64,000 nucleotides of DNA, taken from the NCBI GenBank assembly GCA_902616245.1, contig CACMSB010000001.1, positions 434,001 through 498,000 on the forward strand. The letters are read 5' to 3'. A program made the position numbers and the translations under genes. Origin of the DNA: an uncultured Pelagibacteraceae bacterium. Its GTDB lineage: Bacteria; Pseudomonadota; Alphaproteobacteria; Pelagibacterales; Pelagibacteraceae. Position 1 is the first letter of the stretch. Each line of letters opens with the position of its first letter. This document shows positions 9,216 through 16,967 of this stretch, in pieces. The notes beneath the pieces are model-generated. The model searched no databases. It was not told where the DNA came from and saw nothing but the letters and a program-made list of their open reading frames with translations.

Positions 9216-10165
9216 TAATTTAATTTTCCAGGAATTTTAAAAGTAATATTTTCTTTTACGATTTCAACTTCTTCTATGTTGACTGTAAATTGATCTTTTA
9301 ACTCTGCTATAAACTTTTCAACAAGTATTTCTGGCGCCGAAGCACCTGAGGAGATTCCAATTGTATTACATCCTTTAATTTTATCTATAGGCACTGGGCT
9401 TTCTGAGTGTATTAACTCAGCAGAGCTACAACCAGAGTTTTTAGCAACCTCAACTAATCTTACCGAGTTAGATGAATTCCTACTTCCAATTACAAAAAAC
9501 ATATCACATTTATCTGCTATTTCTTTAACTGCTGATTGCCTATTTGTTGTTGCATAACATATGTCATCTTTTTTAGGCTCTTTAATATCTGGGAATTTAG
9601 ATTTTAGAGCTGCAATTATATCTTTGGTATCATCTACAGAGAGTGTTGTTTGAGTTATGAAAGATAGATGTTTATTTGAAATATTTTCATACTTATTTGC
9701 ATCCTCGATATTTTCAATCAATTCTATTGAACCTTTTGGCAATTGACCCATAGTTCCTATGACTTCTGGATGGTTTTTGTGACCTATTAATAATATATGA
9801 TGTCCTTGTTTATTTAAGTTTTCTGCTTCTCTATGAACTTTAGATACTAGAGGACACGTAGCATCTACAAACATCATATTTAAATTAGACGCTTCCTCTG
9901 GAACAGATTTTGGAACCCCATGTGCAGAGAATATAACTGGTCTCGATTTATCTTTAATCTCATCTAATTCTTCAACAAATATTGCTCCAATCTTTTTTAA
10001 ACTTTCTACAACATGTTTATTATGTACAATTTCGTGTCTTACATAAACTGGAGCACCAAATTTATCTATACTCTTTTTTACAATTTCAATTGCTCTATCA
10101 ACTCCTGCACAAAATCCTCTTGGTGCAGCTAAATAAATTTTTAAATTTTTGTTACTCATTTTCAT
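9215..10165 (-). CDS. ispH: 4-hydroxy-3-methylbut-2-enyl diphosphate reductase
   Basis: The last enzyme of the MEP pathway, a [4Fe-4S] protein that makes IPP and DMAPP. The three cluster cysteines are present: C19 (PRGFCAGVDRA), C104 (DATCPLVSKVH) and C203 (DICYATTNRQ). Length is 316 aa, as usual. Two starts are possible, ATG at 10165 or ATG at 10159; the latter overlaps the stop of the upstream 56-aa gene more economically. Its position just after the retinal genes makes sense, since IPP/DMAPP feed carotenoid synthesis. Confidence 0.96.
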   Translation of the reverse strand: MKMSNKNLKIYLAAPRGFCAGVDRAIEIVKKSIDKFGAPVYVRHEIVHNKHVVESLKKIGAIFVEELDEIKDKSRPVIFSAHGVPKSVPEEASNLNMMFVDATCPLVSKVHREAENLNKQGHHILLIGHKNHPEVIGTMGQLPKGSIELIENIEDANKYENISNKHLSFITQTTLSVDDTKDIIAALKSKFPDIKEPKKDDICYATTNRQSAVKEIADKCDMFFVIGSRNSSNSVRLVEVAKNSGCSSAELIHSESPVPIDKIKGCNTIGISSGASAPEILVEKFIAELKDQFTVNIEEVEIVKENITFKIPGKLN

Positions 10166-10322
10166 CCTTTTTAAAAAACGGAATTAAAAATACAATACAA
10201 GCAATAAAAAAAAATAGGCTTCCAAACATGGCCCAAAAACTTCCTACACTTGAGATGATGAAACCAATTGAAGATATAATGAACAATATCCATCCAATTA
10301 GATTTATAGTTTTATTTTTCAT
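10152..10322 (-). CDS. 56-aa two-helix membrane protein in the retinal operon
   Basis: A small gene between blh and ispH. The ATG at 10322-10320 overlaps the blh stop as ATGA, and the TAA at 10154-10152 overlaps the ispH start. The product starts MKNKTINLIGW and ends with a charged tail (FFKKDENE). Two hydrophobic segments lie near residues 7-26 and 29-50, separated by GSFW. I cannot name a family. The overlaps at both ends with two certain genes are the main support that it is translated. It could be a small partner of the membrane-bound Blh, which is speculation. Confidence 0.72.
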   Translation of the reverse strand: MKNKTINLIGWILFIISSIGFIISSVGSFWAMFGSLFFFIACIVFLIPFFKKDENE

Positions 10323-11212
10323 TTTTTTTCTACCATGAATTCAAGTAAAATATGAGGAAAGGTCAATGAAGCCAATCCAACAAATATTATTTTAATAATA
10401 CTTTCATCTATACCAAATTTTTCTGAAATAAAATAAAAAACAATTAAATACATTATTGCTGTAATTACTGTAAGTGGAATAATTTTTCGTAAAAAAATAG
10501 GAAATCCTTTCATCAAATTTTTATTAATTTCACTAATTAAACTTAGCGAGTGTCTTATAGAATGAAGAAAGCAGAAATAAATTGTAAAAGCCAATATAGG
10601 ATTAAAGAAATAGTTTAAAATAATTATTGAAAAACTATCTAAAAAAAGAATTGATCTTAAATCATTATTATTACCTCTATATATAAGAAAATTACTTAGC
10701 ACTGATAATATAACTAAAGGAATTAAAAAATTATTAGCCATAATATTTTCGTCTATTGAAAAATTTAACATTTTAAAAATTTCGATTGTCTCAGCTTTAT
10801 GAAACAGTAAGGGTGCTGAAATAACTAATGATCCTTTAATGAAATAAAAAATTTCTAAAAAATTAGCATTTTTTGTTTCGATAAAGTCACTATCCTCTTT
10901 GCCAAAATGATATGCTGCAACTATTAAAAAAAGCGAAAGTAACAATATTGGACTTAAAATCCAGATTAAAATAACAAAAATAGCAATACCTATATAAGTT
11001 ATATAGAATACCTCTGTATTTTTAATTTTATAAATTTTTAAAAGTTTTTTACCCTTCTCATGATCCATCGCGCCGTGAGAGATACCAATTGTAAGAATTA
11101 AAAAAAAACTAAAAAGTATAAACGAATTATTTCTCAATACCTCAAAGGCAGAAAAAAAAATACAGATATTAAAAAAAATAATAGAATGAAAAAAATTTAT
11201 TTTGTTGATCAT
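10319..11212 (-). CDS. blh: Beta-carotene 15,15'-dioxygenase, Brp/Blh family
   Basis: It cleaves beta-carotene symmetrically into two retinals, the chromophore of proteorhodopsin. The 297-aa integral membrane protein keeps the histidine motifs of the family: ISHGAMDHEKGKK near residues 44-56, AYHFGKEDSDF near 100-110, and HSIRHSLSLI near 215-225. These His are thought to bind iron. It overlaps the crtY stop by one base and the following small gene by four. The opsin gene is not in this window. Confidence 0.93.
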   Translation of the reverse strand: MINKINFFHSIIFFNICIFFSAFEVLRNNSFILFSFFLILTIGISHGAMDHEKGKKLLKIYKIKNTEVFYITYIGIAIFVILIWILSPILLLSLFLIVAAYHFGKEDSDFIETKNANFLEIFYFIKGSLVISAPLLFHKAETIEIFKMLNFSIDENIMANNFLIPLVILSVLSNFLIYRGNNNDLRSILFLDSFSIIILNYFFNPILAFTIYFCFLHSIRHSLSLISEINKNLMKGFPIFLRKIIPLTVITAIMYLIVFYFISEKFGIDESIIKIIFVGLASLTFPHILLEFMVEKK

Positions 11213-12279
11213 TATTTAAATACAGCTTTAATAAAAATCCATTTTGGCATCTTTAATATAATGGATAAGTCCTCGAAAATATTACTTTTATTGGAAAGGA
11301 AATTTATTACTGTTTTTGACTTGCTTTTAAACATTTTGAAGAAAATATTTGGCATGATCTCTGGCTTTTCAGCTAGGACTTTCAAAAAAATATTATCTAA
11401 AAACTTATACTTACTTTTTATATTGAAAGCTCTAGTTTGGGTTATTTTATCAATGTTTTGAGTAATATATTCTGCTTGTTCTTGAATATTTAGGAAAGTA
11501 TAGCCAGTACTTAAACGCGTCATACCTCCAGCAGTTCCAATATTAATCGTATTTTTGTCGTTTTTAAATTTTGGATAAAATAAAGGTATGGCCCCAACTT
11601 CTTTATAATTAATTTTATATTTTTTTAATTTTAAAGTGTTTTCGATGTAATCAGTAATTTGTTTATCATAATCTTTTTCACTATCATCTTCCATTTTTGA
11701 AAGCCACGTAGTTTCGATTAAAGCTGATTTTTTTGAATAGGGTAGTGTATAGAAAAAATGAACACTTTTTTTTTGATCACAATCAAAGTCCATTAAATTC
11801 ATTATTTGATCATCAAAAAAATCTTTTTCGGTTTCAATCTCAACACCTTGAAAGTGTTGCCATAAATTAGAATCGTTATTCTCAAGATTTGGCAAACTGT
11901 TAAATAAAATTGCGTTTTCTGTATTTACTTCACTAATATCTTTAAAGAATTGAATATTTGGATTTTTATTCATTTTATTTAAAATTTTTTTGTAGAATAG
12001 TCCACTATCAATACTTTCGTAAGGAGTTTCTTTACAATCTTTATATTCAACATTTCCTTTAAAATTGATTGTATAATCTTTCCATCTTTTTTTTACACAG
12101 TCATCAAACTTGTGAGGTACAGTTTTCCAATATGACCAAGTTTTATCTCTTTTATATTCATCTCTTTTTTCAATAATTGCTAAAGTCTTATTTTTAAGTT
12201 TATCGTGATACTCTAACTCATAAGCCAATGTTAAACCTGCACAGCCACCTCCAATAATTATGTAATCAAAATCTTTCAT
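11212..12279 (-). CDS. crtY: Lycopene beta-cyclase
   Basis: It converts lycopene to beta-carotene. The 355-aa flavoprotein starts MKDFDYIIIGGGCAGLTLAY, with the Rossmann motif directly at the N-terminus. The family segments FFYTLPYSKKSALIETTWLS and GTAGGMTRLSTGYTF are visible. I chose ATG at 12279; a TTG nine bases upstream (12288) is the alternative. The start lies inside the end of crtB, so the two are translationally linked. It belongs to the four-gene retinal cluster crtI-crtB-crtY-blh. Confidence 0.93.
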   Translation of the reverse strand: MKDFDYIIIGGGCAGLTLAYELEYHDKLKNKTLAIIEKRDEYKRDKTWSYWKTVPHKFDDCVKKRWKDYTINFKGNVEYKDCKETPYESIDSGLFYKKILNKMNKNPNIQFFKDISEVNTENAILFNSLPNLENNDSNLWQHFQGVEIETEKDFFDDQIMNLMDFDCDQKKSVHFFYTLPYSKKSALIETTWLSKMEDDSEKDYDKQITDYIENTLKLKKYKINYKEVGAIPLFYPKFKNDKNTINIGTAGGMTRLSTGYTFLNIQEQAEYITQNIDKITQTRAFNIKSKYKFLDNIFLKVLAEKPEIMPNIFFKMFKSKSKTVINFLSNKSNIFEDLSIILKMPKWIFIKAVFK

Positions 12280-13117
12280 TATACTCAATATCTTGCATTA
12301 TTATCTCATGCTCTTTTATTGTAAGTTTTTTATCTTCTTTTACAAAATATAATTTAATTAAATCACCAATTGATAGCACTGTATGTAAGATTTTTCCCAA
12401 ATTGTTTACATAAATTTTTCCTGATTTATTATAATTTTCTAAGTTTCCTTTTTTTAAGATTTCATTTCCAATTTGTCTATATACTCGTCTTGCAACCAAA
12501 ATCGAAAATCTTAAAAAGAATGGAATTTTTTTAATTGATATAAAAGAATTACTATAAAATTTGTCAGCGATTTTTAAAATTCTTTTAATTTCATCAAAAT
12601 TCTTTTTTATATAAAACCTATTATTGCTTTCATCTTCAATAACATCTCTTGAAATATTAGTTAATTGCATTGCAATACCTAAGTCAATCGCTCCTAAAAG
12701 TGCTGATCTTTCTTTGACATTTAAAATTTTTGCCATCATTAATCCAACTGTTCCAGCCACTCTATATGAATAAACATATAGATCTTTGTCAGTGTTGATT
12801 TCTACTTTTGATTTTATATCAGCCTCTACGCCATCGAATAAATCATCAATTATTTTTTGTGATATCCCAAATTTGTTTATTAAAGCCCACATATTTTTAA
12901 TTATTTGGTTATTTTCATTTTTTAATTTGAAATCTTCTTTGAAAGTATTGAAATTTTTTAATTTCGTATCAAGATCACCTTTTTCATCTGCTATATTGTC
13001 TATGTATCTACAAAAATCGTACAAATTAGAGCAATCAGAGTAGACTTGTTTTGGTAAAAAGAAACCTGCCCAATTAAAAGATTTAGCGTATATCGACAAA
13101 TAATTTTGTTCATTCAT
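12266..13117 (-). CDS. crtB: Phytoene synthase
   Basis: It condenses two geranylgeranyl diphosphates to phytoene. The 283-aa protein has the two Asp-rich Mg-diphosphate motifs of the squalene/phytoene synthase family: DNIAD at D40-D44 within LYDFCRYIDNIADE, and the later ISRDVIEDESNNRFYI. The length is typical. It abuts crtI with a one-base overlap and overlaps crtY. The GGPP synthase (crtE) that supplies it is not in this window. Confidence 0.94.
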   Translation of the reverse strand: MNEQNYLSIYAKSFNWAGFFLPKQVYSDCSNLYDFCRYIDNIADEKGDLDTKLKNFNTFKEDFKLKNENNQIIKNMWALINKFGISQKIIDDLFDGVEADIKSKVEINTDKDLYVYSYRVAGTVGLMMAKILNVKERSALLGAIDLGIAMQLTNISRDVIEDESNNRFYIKKNFDEIKRILKIADKFYSNSFISIKKIPFFLRFSILVARRVYRQIGNEILKKGNLENYNKSGKIYVNNLGKILHTVLSIGDLIKLYFVKEDKKLTIKEHEIIMQDIEYNERF

Positions 13118-14574
13118 TACAAAATTTTATCTAAGACCTTTGCGGATGAAAGGACTCCTGGAACACCAGCTCCAGGATGAGTGCCCGCTCCAACAAAATA
13201 TAAACCGTCATAAACCTCAGATTTATTATGAAATCTAAAGTATGCTGATTGAGAAAATTTTGGCTGAATTGAAAAACCAGAGCCATATTTTGTGTTTAAT
13301 TCATTCTCAAAATAATCAGGAGTTAGATAAAAATCATCTACAATATTTTCTCTTAAGTTAGGTAATAAACTTTTTTCCATTTTATCTATCACAAGTTTTT
13401 TTAGATTCTCTCCTTCGATTGACCAGTTTATTCCTGATTTATTATTAGGTACAGGCACTAATACATAAAAGCAATCATGGTCTTTTGGTGCCATACTTGA
13501 ATCTGTTGCGGTAGGTCTATGTAGGTAATAGCTTATATCGTTATTTAATTTTTTGTTTACAAATATATCATCCAAGTGTTCTTTGTACTTATCGCCAAAC
13601 TTTATAGTATGATGTTTAACATTTTCGTATTTTTTCTTTGTTCCAAAATAATAAACAAACAAACCCATTGAATATTCCATTCTATTTATCTTCCAATTAA
13701 ATAAGGTATTATATTTTTGATTATTTAGCATTTTTGAATAAACACCGGGAGGATCTGCATTACAAACTACGTTATCTGCTTTGATTTCCTCATCTTCACT
13801 TATCACAACCCCGACAACTCTTTTATTTTCTGTAAGCAAGTTTTTAACTTCTTTACCTTTAATAATTATAACATCTTCTTCTAACATCAATTTCTCAAAA
13901 CCTTTTATGATTTGTCCTGTTCCACCCATAGAATAATGAATTCCCCATTTTTTTTCTAAATACAAAATTAATCCATATATAGAGGTTGTGGTAAAAGGGT
14001 TCCCACCTACCAATAATGGGTGCATACTAAATAGCCTTCTTAGTTTTTCATTTTCAATAAAACCACTAACCAAAGAATAAACAGATTTATAACTTTTTAA
14101 ACTTAGCAATGCAGGAATTTGCTTAAACATAAATGAAAGTTTATCAAATGGCACATCTGATAATTCTGAATAACCCTTATCAAATATTTTTTTTGTAAAT
14201 TTAAGTAAATTTCTGTAACCCACAACATCTTTATGATTAATTATTGCAATCTGTTCTTCCATTTTCTTTTCATCGGCTGAGTAATCAAAATGGCTTCCAT
14301 CTTCGAAAACAAATCTGTACCAAGTATCTAAATCTTTTATTTTTATATAATCATCTGGATTTTTATTAAAAAGTTTAAAAATTTCATAAATTAAATAAGG
14401 AGCAGTTATTACAGTTGGTCCACCATCATAAGTAAACCCATTACTTTTAAATACTCTCGCTCTTCCACCTAAATCTTTTTGTTTTTCAATTAAAGTAACT
14501 TTATGACCTTTTGCTCGAAGTCTAAGAGCTGCCGCCATACCACCAAAACCTGATCCAATTACAATGGAATTCAT
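13117..14574 (-). CDS. crtI: Phytoene desaturase, CrtI type
   Basis: It desaturates phytoene to lycopene with FAD. The 485-aa protein has the N-terminal dinucleotide motif IGSGFGGMAAALRL with LIEKQKDLGGRARVF. The C-terminal CrtI signature GLYFVGAGTHPGAGVPGVL is also present. This single enzyme does all the steps in bacteria of this type (family knowledge). It is the first gene of the retinal cluster and starts only 48 bases after the F0 gene atpF on the same strand. A 15-base palindrome lies in that gap. Confidence 0.95.
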   Translation of the reverse strand: MNSIVIGSGFGGMAAALRLRAKGHKVTLIEKQKDLGGRARVFKSNGFTYDGGPTVITAPYLIYEIFKLFNKNPDDYIKIKDLDTWYRFVFEDGSHFDYSADEKKMEEQIAIINHKDVVGYRNLLKFTKKIFDKGYSELSDVPFDKLSFMFKQIPALLSLKSYKSVYSLVSGFIENEKLRRLFSMHPLLVGGNPFTTTSIYGLILYLEKKWGIHYSMGGTGQIIKGFEKLMLEEDVIIIKGKEVKNLLTENKRVVGVVISEDEEIKADNVVCNADPPGVYSKMLNNQKYNTLFNWKINRMEYSMGLFVYYFGTKKKYENVKHHTIKFGDKYKEHLDDIFVNKKLNNDISYYLHRPTATDSSMAPKDHDCFYVLVPVPNNKSGINWSIEGENLKKLVIDKMEKSLLPNLRENIVDDFYLTPDYFENELNTKYGSGFSIQPKFSQSAYFRFHNKSEVYDGLYFVGAGTHPGAGVPGVLSSAKVLDKIL

Positions 14575-14609
14575 ATTTCTTAATTTACATTATTTTTATA
14601 AAATTTGAT

Positions 14610-14624
14610 AAACTATCTTAGTTT
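14610..14624. promoter_or_regulatory. Palindrome between atpF and crtI
   Basis: AAACTA-TCT-TAGTTT is a perfect 6-base inverted repeat with a 3-base centre, ending on the atpF stop codon. In the minus-strand direction it is followed by AT-rich DNA but no clean T-run, so a regulator site or a weak hairpin are both possible. It is the only obvious signal separating the F0 genes from the retinal genes. Confidence 0.35.
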
Positions 14625-15120
14625 AAGAACTGATTTTCTTTAATTCTGTCTTTGTTTCTTCAAGATTTTTATTAAACAAGTTGTCAAGTTTAGACTTATC
14701 AACAGATGTAGTAATAATTTTTTTTACAGATTCTACAGCAATATTAATTGATGTATCTTTAATTTCTTTAATGGCATTATCTTTCATTTGAGAGATTTTA
14801 GTTTCTGCTAGACTTTTCTTGAGTTCAGCTGATTTATGAAATTTATCATTCATTTCAATTACAAATCTTTCAGTTTCATCTTTTGACTGCTGCATAATCT
14901 TTTCACTCTCAATTTTTGCAGTATCTAGCTTCTTTTGCGCCTCATCCAATAGTCTTTTAGATTCAGCTCGGAGTTTTTCACTTTCGTCAATTTCATTTTT
15001 GATATCAGTAATCATTTTGCTCAATAAATTATTAACATTCTGTGGAACTTTTAAATAAATTAGCGCCCCAAAAAATATTACAAAAGATACTGCTACCCAA
15101 AATGTTGCATCAAATGCCAT
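14623..15120 (-). CDS. atpF: ATP synthase F0 subunit b
   Basis: A peripheral-stalk subunit with an N-terminal membrane helix (AFDATFWVAVSFVIFFGALIY) and a long charged coiled coil to the C-terminus. I chose ATG at 15120 (MAFDATFW, 165 aa). An upstream frame extends to 15156, but those residues (KKKWKN) would precede the helix and lie inside the b' gene. Gene order atpI-atpB-atpE-atpF'-atpF is the alphaproteobacterial one with two b-type subunits. The F1 genes are not in the window, as is usual for this group. Confidence 0.93.
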   Translation of the reverse strand: MAFDATFWVAVSFVIFFGALIYLKVPQNVNNLLSKMITDIKNEIDESEKLRAESKRLLDEAQKKLDTAKIESEKIMQQSKDETERFVIEMNDKFHKSAELKKSLAETKISQMKDNAIKEIKDTSINIAVESVKKIITTSVDKSKLDNLFNKNLEETKTELKKISS

Positions 15121-15700
15121 TATGTTTTTCCATTTCTTTTTTAGAAAGATCTTCAACTATGGCTGAAAGACTACTTTTATTTATATCTTCACCAATTAAT
15201 TGTTTAACTAGATCGGAGGATGTCTCAATTGCAATTTTAATAACTTTCTCTTGAGAAGTTTTTTTTAATTGGTCTATTTCTTCATCAGCTTTTATTATTT
15301 CTTTTTCGATATCTTTTTCTAAAGATAATCTTTTATTGTTTATATCGTCCAAAACTTTTTGTCTTTCACTATTAAAGAAGTTTTTTGCTTCGACTTTTGT
15401 ATCATTGATAATTTTATCAAATTCTTTAACTTTTTTTTCAGTTTCTTCCCGTTGCTTGTCTGCAGTTTCAATATTCTCTAAGATTTGTGATTTTCTGGTT
15501 TCAAGATTGTTGCTAATCTTTGGTAGTATGAACTTAGATAAAATTATAAACAATAATCCAAAGGTAAGTACTAACCAAAAAATTTGAGATATCCAAAACT
15601 CGGGATTAAGCTGGGGCATACCTCCACTCTCAGCGCTTTGAGCGTTATAAGTAAAGATAAAGCTTAAAGCTAGAAATTGAAAAATTATCTTTTTCAACAT
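15110..15700 (-). CDS. atpF': ATP synthase F0 subunit b'
   Basis: The second stalk subunit (b'), typical of alphaproteobacteria and phototrophs. The 196-aa product has a possible N-terminal signal-like helix (KKIIFQFLALSFIFTYNAQSAES), the membrane helix PEFWISQIFWLVLTFGLLFIIL, and a coiled coil ending in KKEMEKHNGI. The extra N-terminal hydrophobic stretch is seen in some b' proteins. It overlaps the b gene by 11 bases and follows atpE after three bases. Confidence 0.93.
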   Translation of the reverse strand: MLKKIIFQFLALSFIFTYNAQSAESGGMPQLNPEFWISQIFWLVLTFGLLFIILSKFILPKISNNLETRKSQILENIETADKQREETEKKVKEFDKIINDTKVEAKNFFNSERQKVLDDINNKRLSLEKDIEKEIIKADEEIDQLKKTSQEKVIKIAIETSSDLVKQLIGEDINKSSLSAIVEDLSKKEMEKHNGI

Positions 15701-15703
15701 TAA

Positions 15704-15931
15704 TTAAAACGCGAAAAGAATAATTAATGCAACAACTAATCCAAATAAACCAGTCGCTTCCGCTAATGCAAAGCCTAATAGCAAGTTTGGAAACTGCTTT
15801 TGAGCCGCAGATGGATTTCTCATTGCACCTGAAAGATAATTTCCAAAAATTATCCCAATTCCAACTCCTGCACCTGCAAGTGCAATTGCTGCTAGTCCTG
15901 CTCCTATCATTTTTGCTGCTTCTAATTCCAT
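15704..15931 (-). CDS. atpE: ATP synthase F0 subunit c
   Basis: The rotor-ring proteolipid, 75 aa, forming a hairpin of two helices with the polar loop RNPSAAQKQ. The ion-carrying glutamate is in helix 2 (FALAEATGLFGLV, near residue 59). Neither the glutamine in helix 1 nor the serine after the glutamate that mark sodium-type rings is present, so protons are the likely ion; this is inferred from family rules. It sits between atpB and atpF'. Confidence 0.96.
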   Translation of the reverse strand: MELEAAKMIGAGLAAIALAGAGVGIGIIFGNYLSGAMRNPSAAQKQFPNLLLGFALAEATGLFGLVVALIILFAF

Positions 15932-15950
15932 TATATCCTCCTTATGTTAA

Positions 15951-16682
15951 TTAATGGTGTAAATTTAATGCATCATTCAAATAGATGCATGTTAAAATTG
16001 CAAATACATATGCTTGAAGAAAAGCAACTAATATCTCCAAACCTGTTAATGCAACTGAAAAACCTAGTGGTAGCCAGCCCCCAACAATTCCTAAACTAAC
16101 TACGAAACCTCCAAAAACTTTCATCATCGTATGGCCTGCCATCATATTTGCAAACAATCTAACTGATAAACTAATTGGTCTACTTAAGTATGAAATTATT
16201 TCTATAACAACTATTAATGGCAATAAAACCATTGGAACTCCACTTGGCACAAAAAGTTTTAAGTATCCAAGTCCATGTTTAATAAATCCAATTATTGTTA
16301 CTCCTATAAATATAAATGCTGCTAATACAAAAGTTACAATGATGTGGCTAGTGACAGTAAAAGAGTATGGTATCATCCCAAACATGTTACAAAATAAAAC
16401 AAACATGAATAAAGAAAATATGAAAGAAAAGTAAGGCCTAGCTTTCGATCCAGCTGTATCACTTATCATCTTTGAAATAAAAGAGTAACTGAGTTCTGCT
16501 AGTAATTGAATTTTATTTGGTATTATAGATCTCTTCGTACCTAAATTAAAAATAATTAATATTGCTAGTGAACTTATGACCATAAACAAACTCGCGTTTG
16601 TGAATGAAATATCTATGTTACTTATTTTAATTTCTGGACCAATTCGGTACACGTTGAATTGGTACATTGGATTTGCTGCCAT
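15951..16682 (-). CDS. atpB: ATP synthase F0 subunit a
   Basis: The stator channel subunit that passes protons to the c-ring. The 243-aa polytopic protein has the essential arginine in LSLSVRLFANMMAGH (about residue 175) and the family C-terminal segment LVAFLQAYVFAILTCIYLNDA. It is 20 bases upstream of atpE and seven downstream of atpI, in one transcript. Length and motifs are normal. Confidence 0.96.
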   Translation of the reverse strand: MAANPMYQFNVYRIGPEIKISNIDISFTNASLFMVISSLAILIIFNLGTKRSIIPNKIQLLAELSYSFISKMISDTAGSKARPYFSFIFSLFMFVLFCNMFGMIPYSFTVTSHIIVTFVLAAFIFIGVTIIGFIKHGLGYLKLFVPSGVPMVLLPLIVVIEIISYLSRPISLSVRLFANMMAGHTMMKVFGGFVVSLGIVGGWLPLGFSVALTGLEILVAFLQAYVFAILTCIYLNDALNLHH

Positions 16683-16689
16683 TTGCCTA

Positions 16690-16965
16690 CTATTTTTGCA
16701 TTTTTTTTGCTGATCTAATAACGTTCATAATTCCAGCTACTACACCAATAAAAAAAAATATTAAAATTAACCAGGGTTTAGTACCAAACCAATTGTCTAA
16801 AATAAACCCAATAATTGTCCCAACAGCCACTGCAGATACCAATTCCGTGCTCATTTTGAAGGCTGATCCCATACTTGAGCCTTTATTTTCCTTTTCAGAT
16901 TTTTTGTCTTTATCGGTTTTATTTTTTGCAATTTTTAGGCGAGTTTTAAACTGGTCTTCATCCAT
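16690..16965 (-). CDS. atpI: ATP synthase protein I (AtpI/AtpZ-like)
   Basis: A 91-aa membrane protein with a charged N-terminal half (KTDKDKKSEKENKGSS) and two helices with the family glycines (ALVSAVAVGTIIGFIL-type segment, then LILIFFFIGVVAGIMNV). It is thought to help c-ring assembly. It is the first gene of the F0 group, placed between smc (two bases away) and atpB, so the F0 genes may share the smc transcript. Confidence 0.88.
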   Translation of the reverse strand: MDEDQFKTRLKIAKNKTDKDKKSEKENKGSSMGSAFKMSTELVSAVAVGTIIGFILDNWFGTKPWLILIFFFIGVVAGIMNVIRSAKKMQK

Positions 16966-16967
16966 TA

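Noticed and set aside
9982..10338. 118-aa plus-strand frame across ispH and the small gene
   Set aside because: It is antisense to the ispH start and to the better-supported 56-aa gene and has no family features.
10152..14574. Proteorhodopsin or crtE inside the retinal cluster
   Set aside because: All reading frames here are assigned and none has the opsin helices with a Schiff-base lysine or a prenyl synthase Asp motif.
15121..15156. Longer start of the F0 b subunit
   Set aside because: It adds a lysine-rich stretch ahead of the membrane helix and lies fully inside atpF'. MAFDATFW at 15120 is the natural start.
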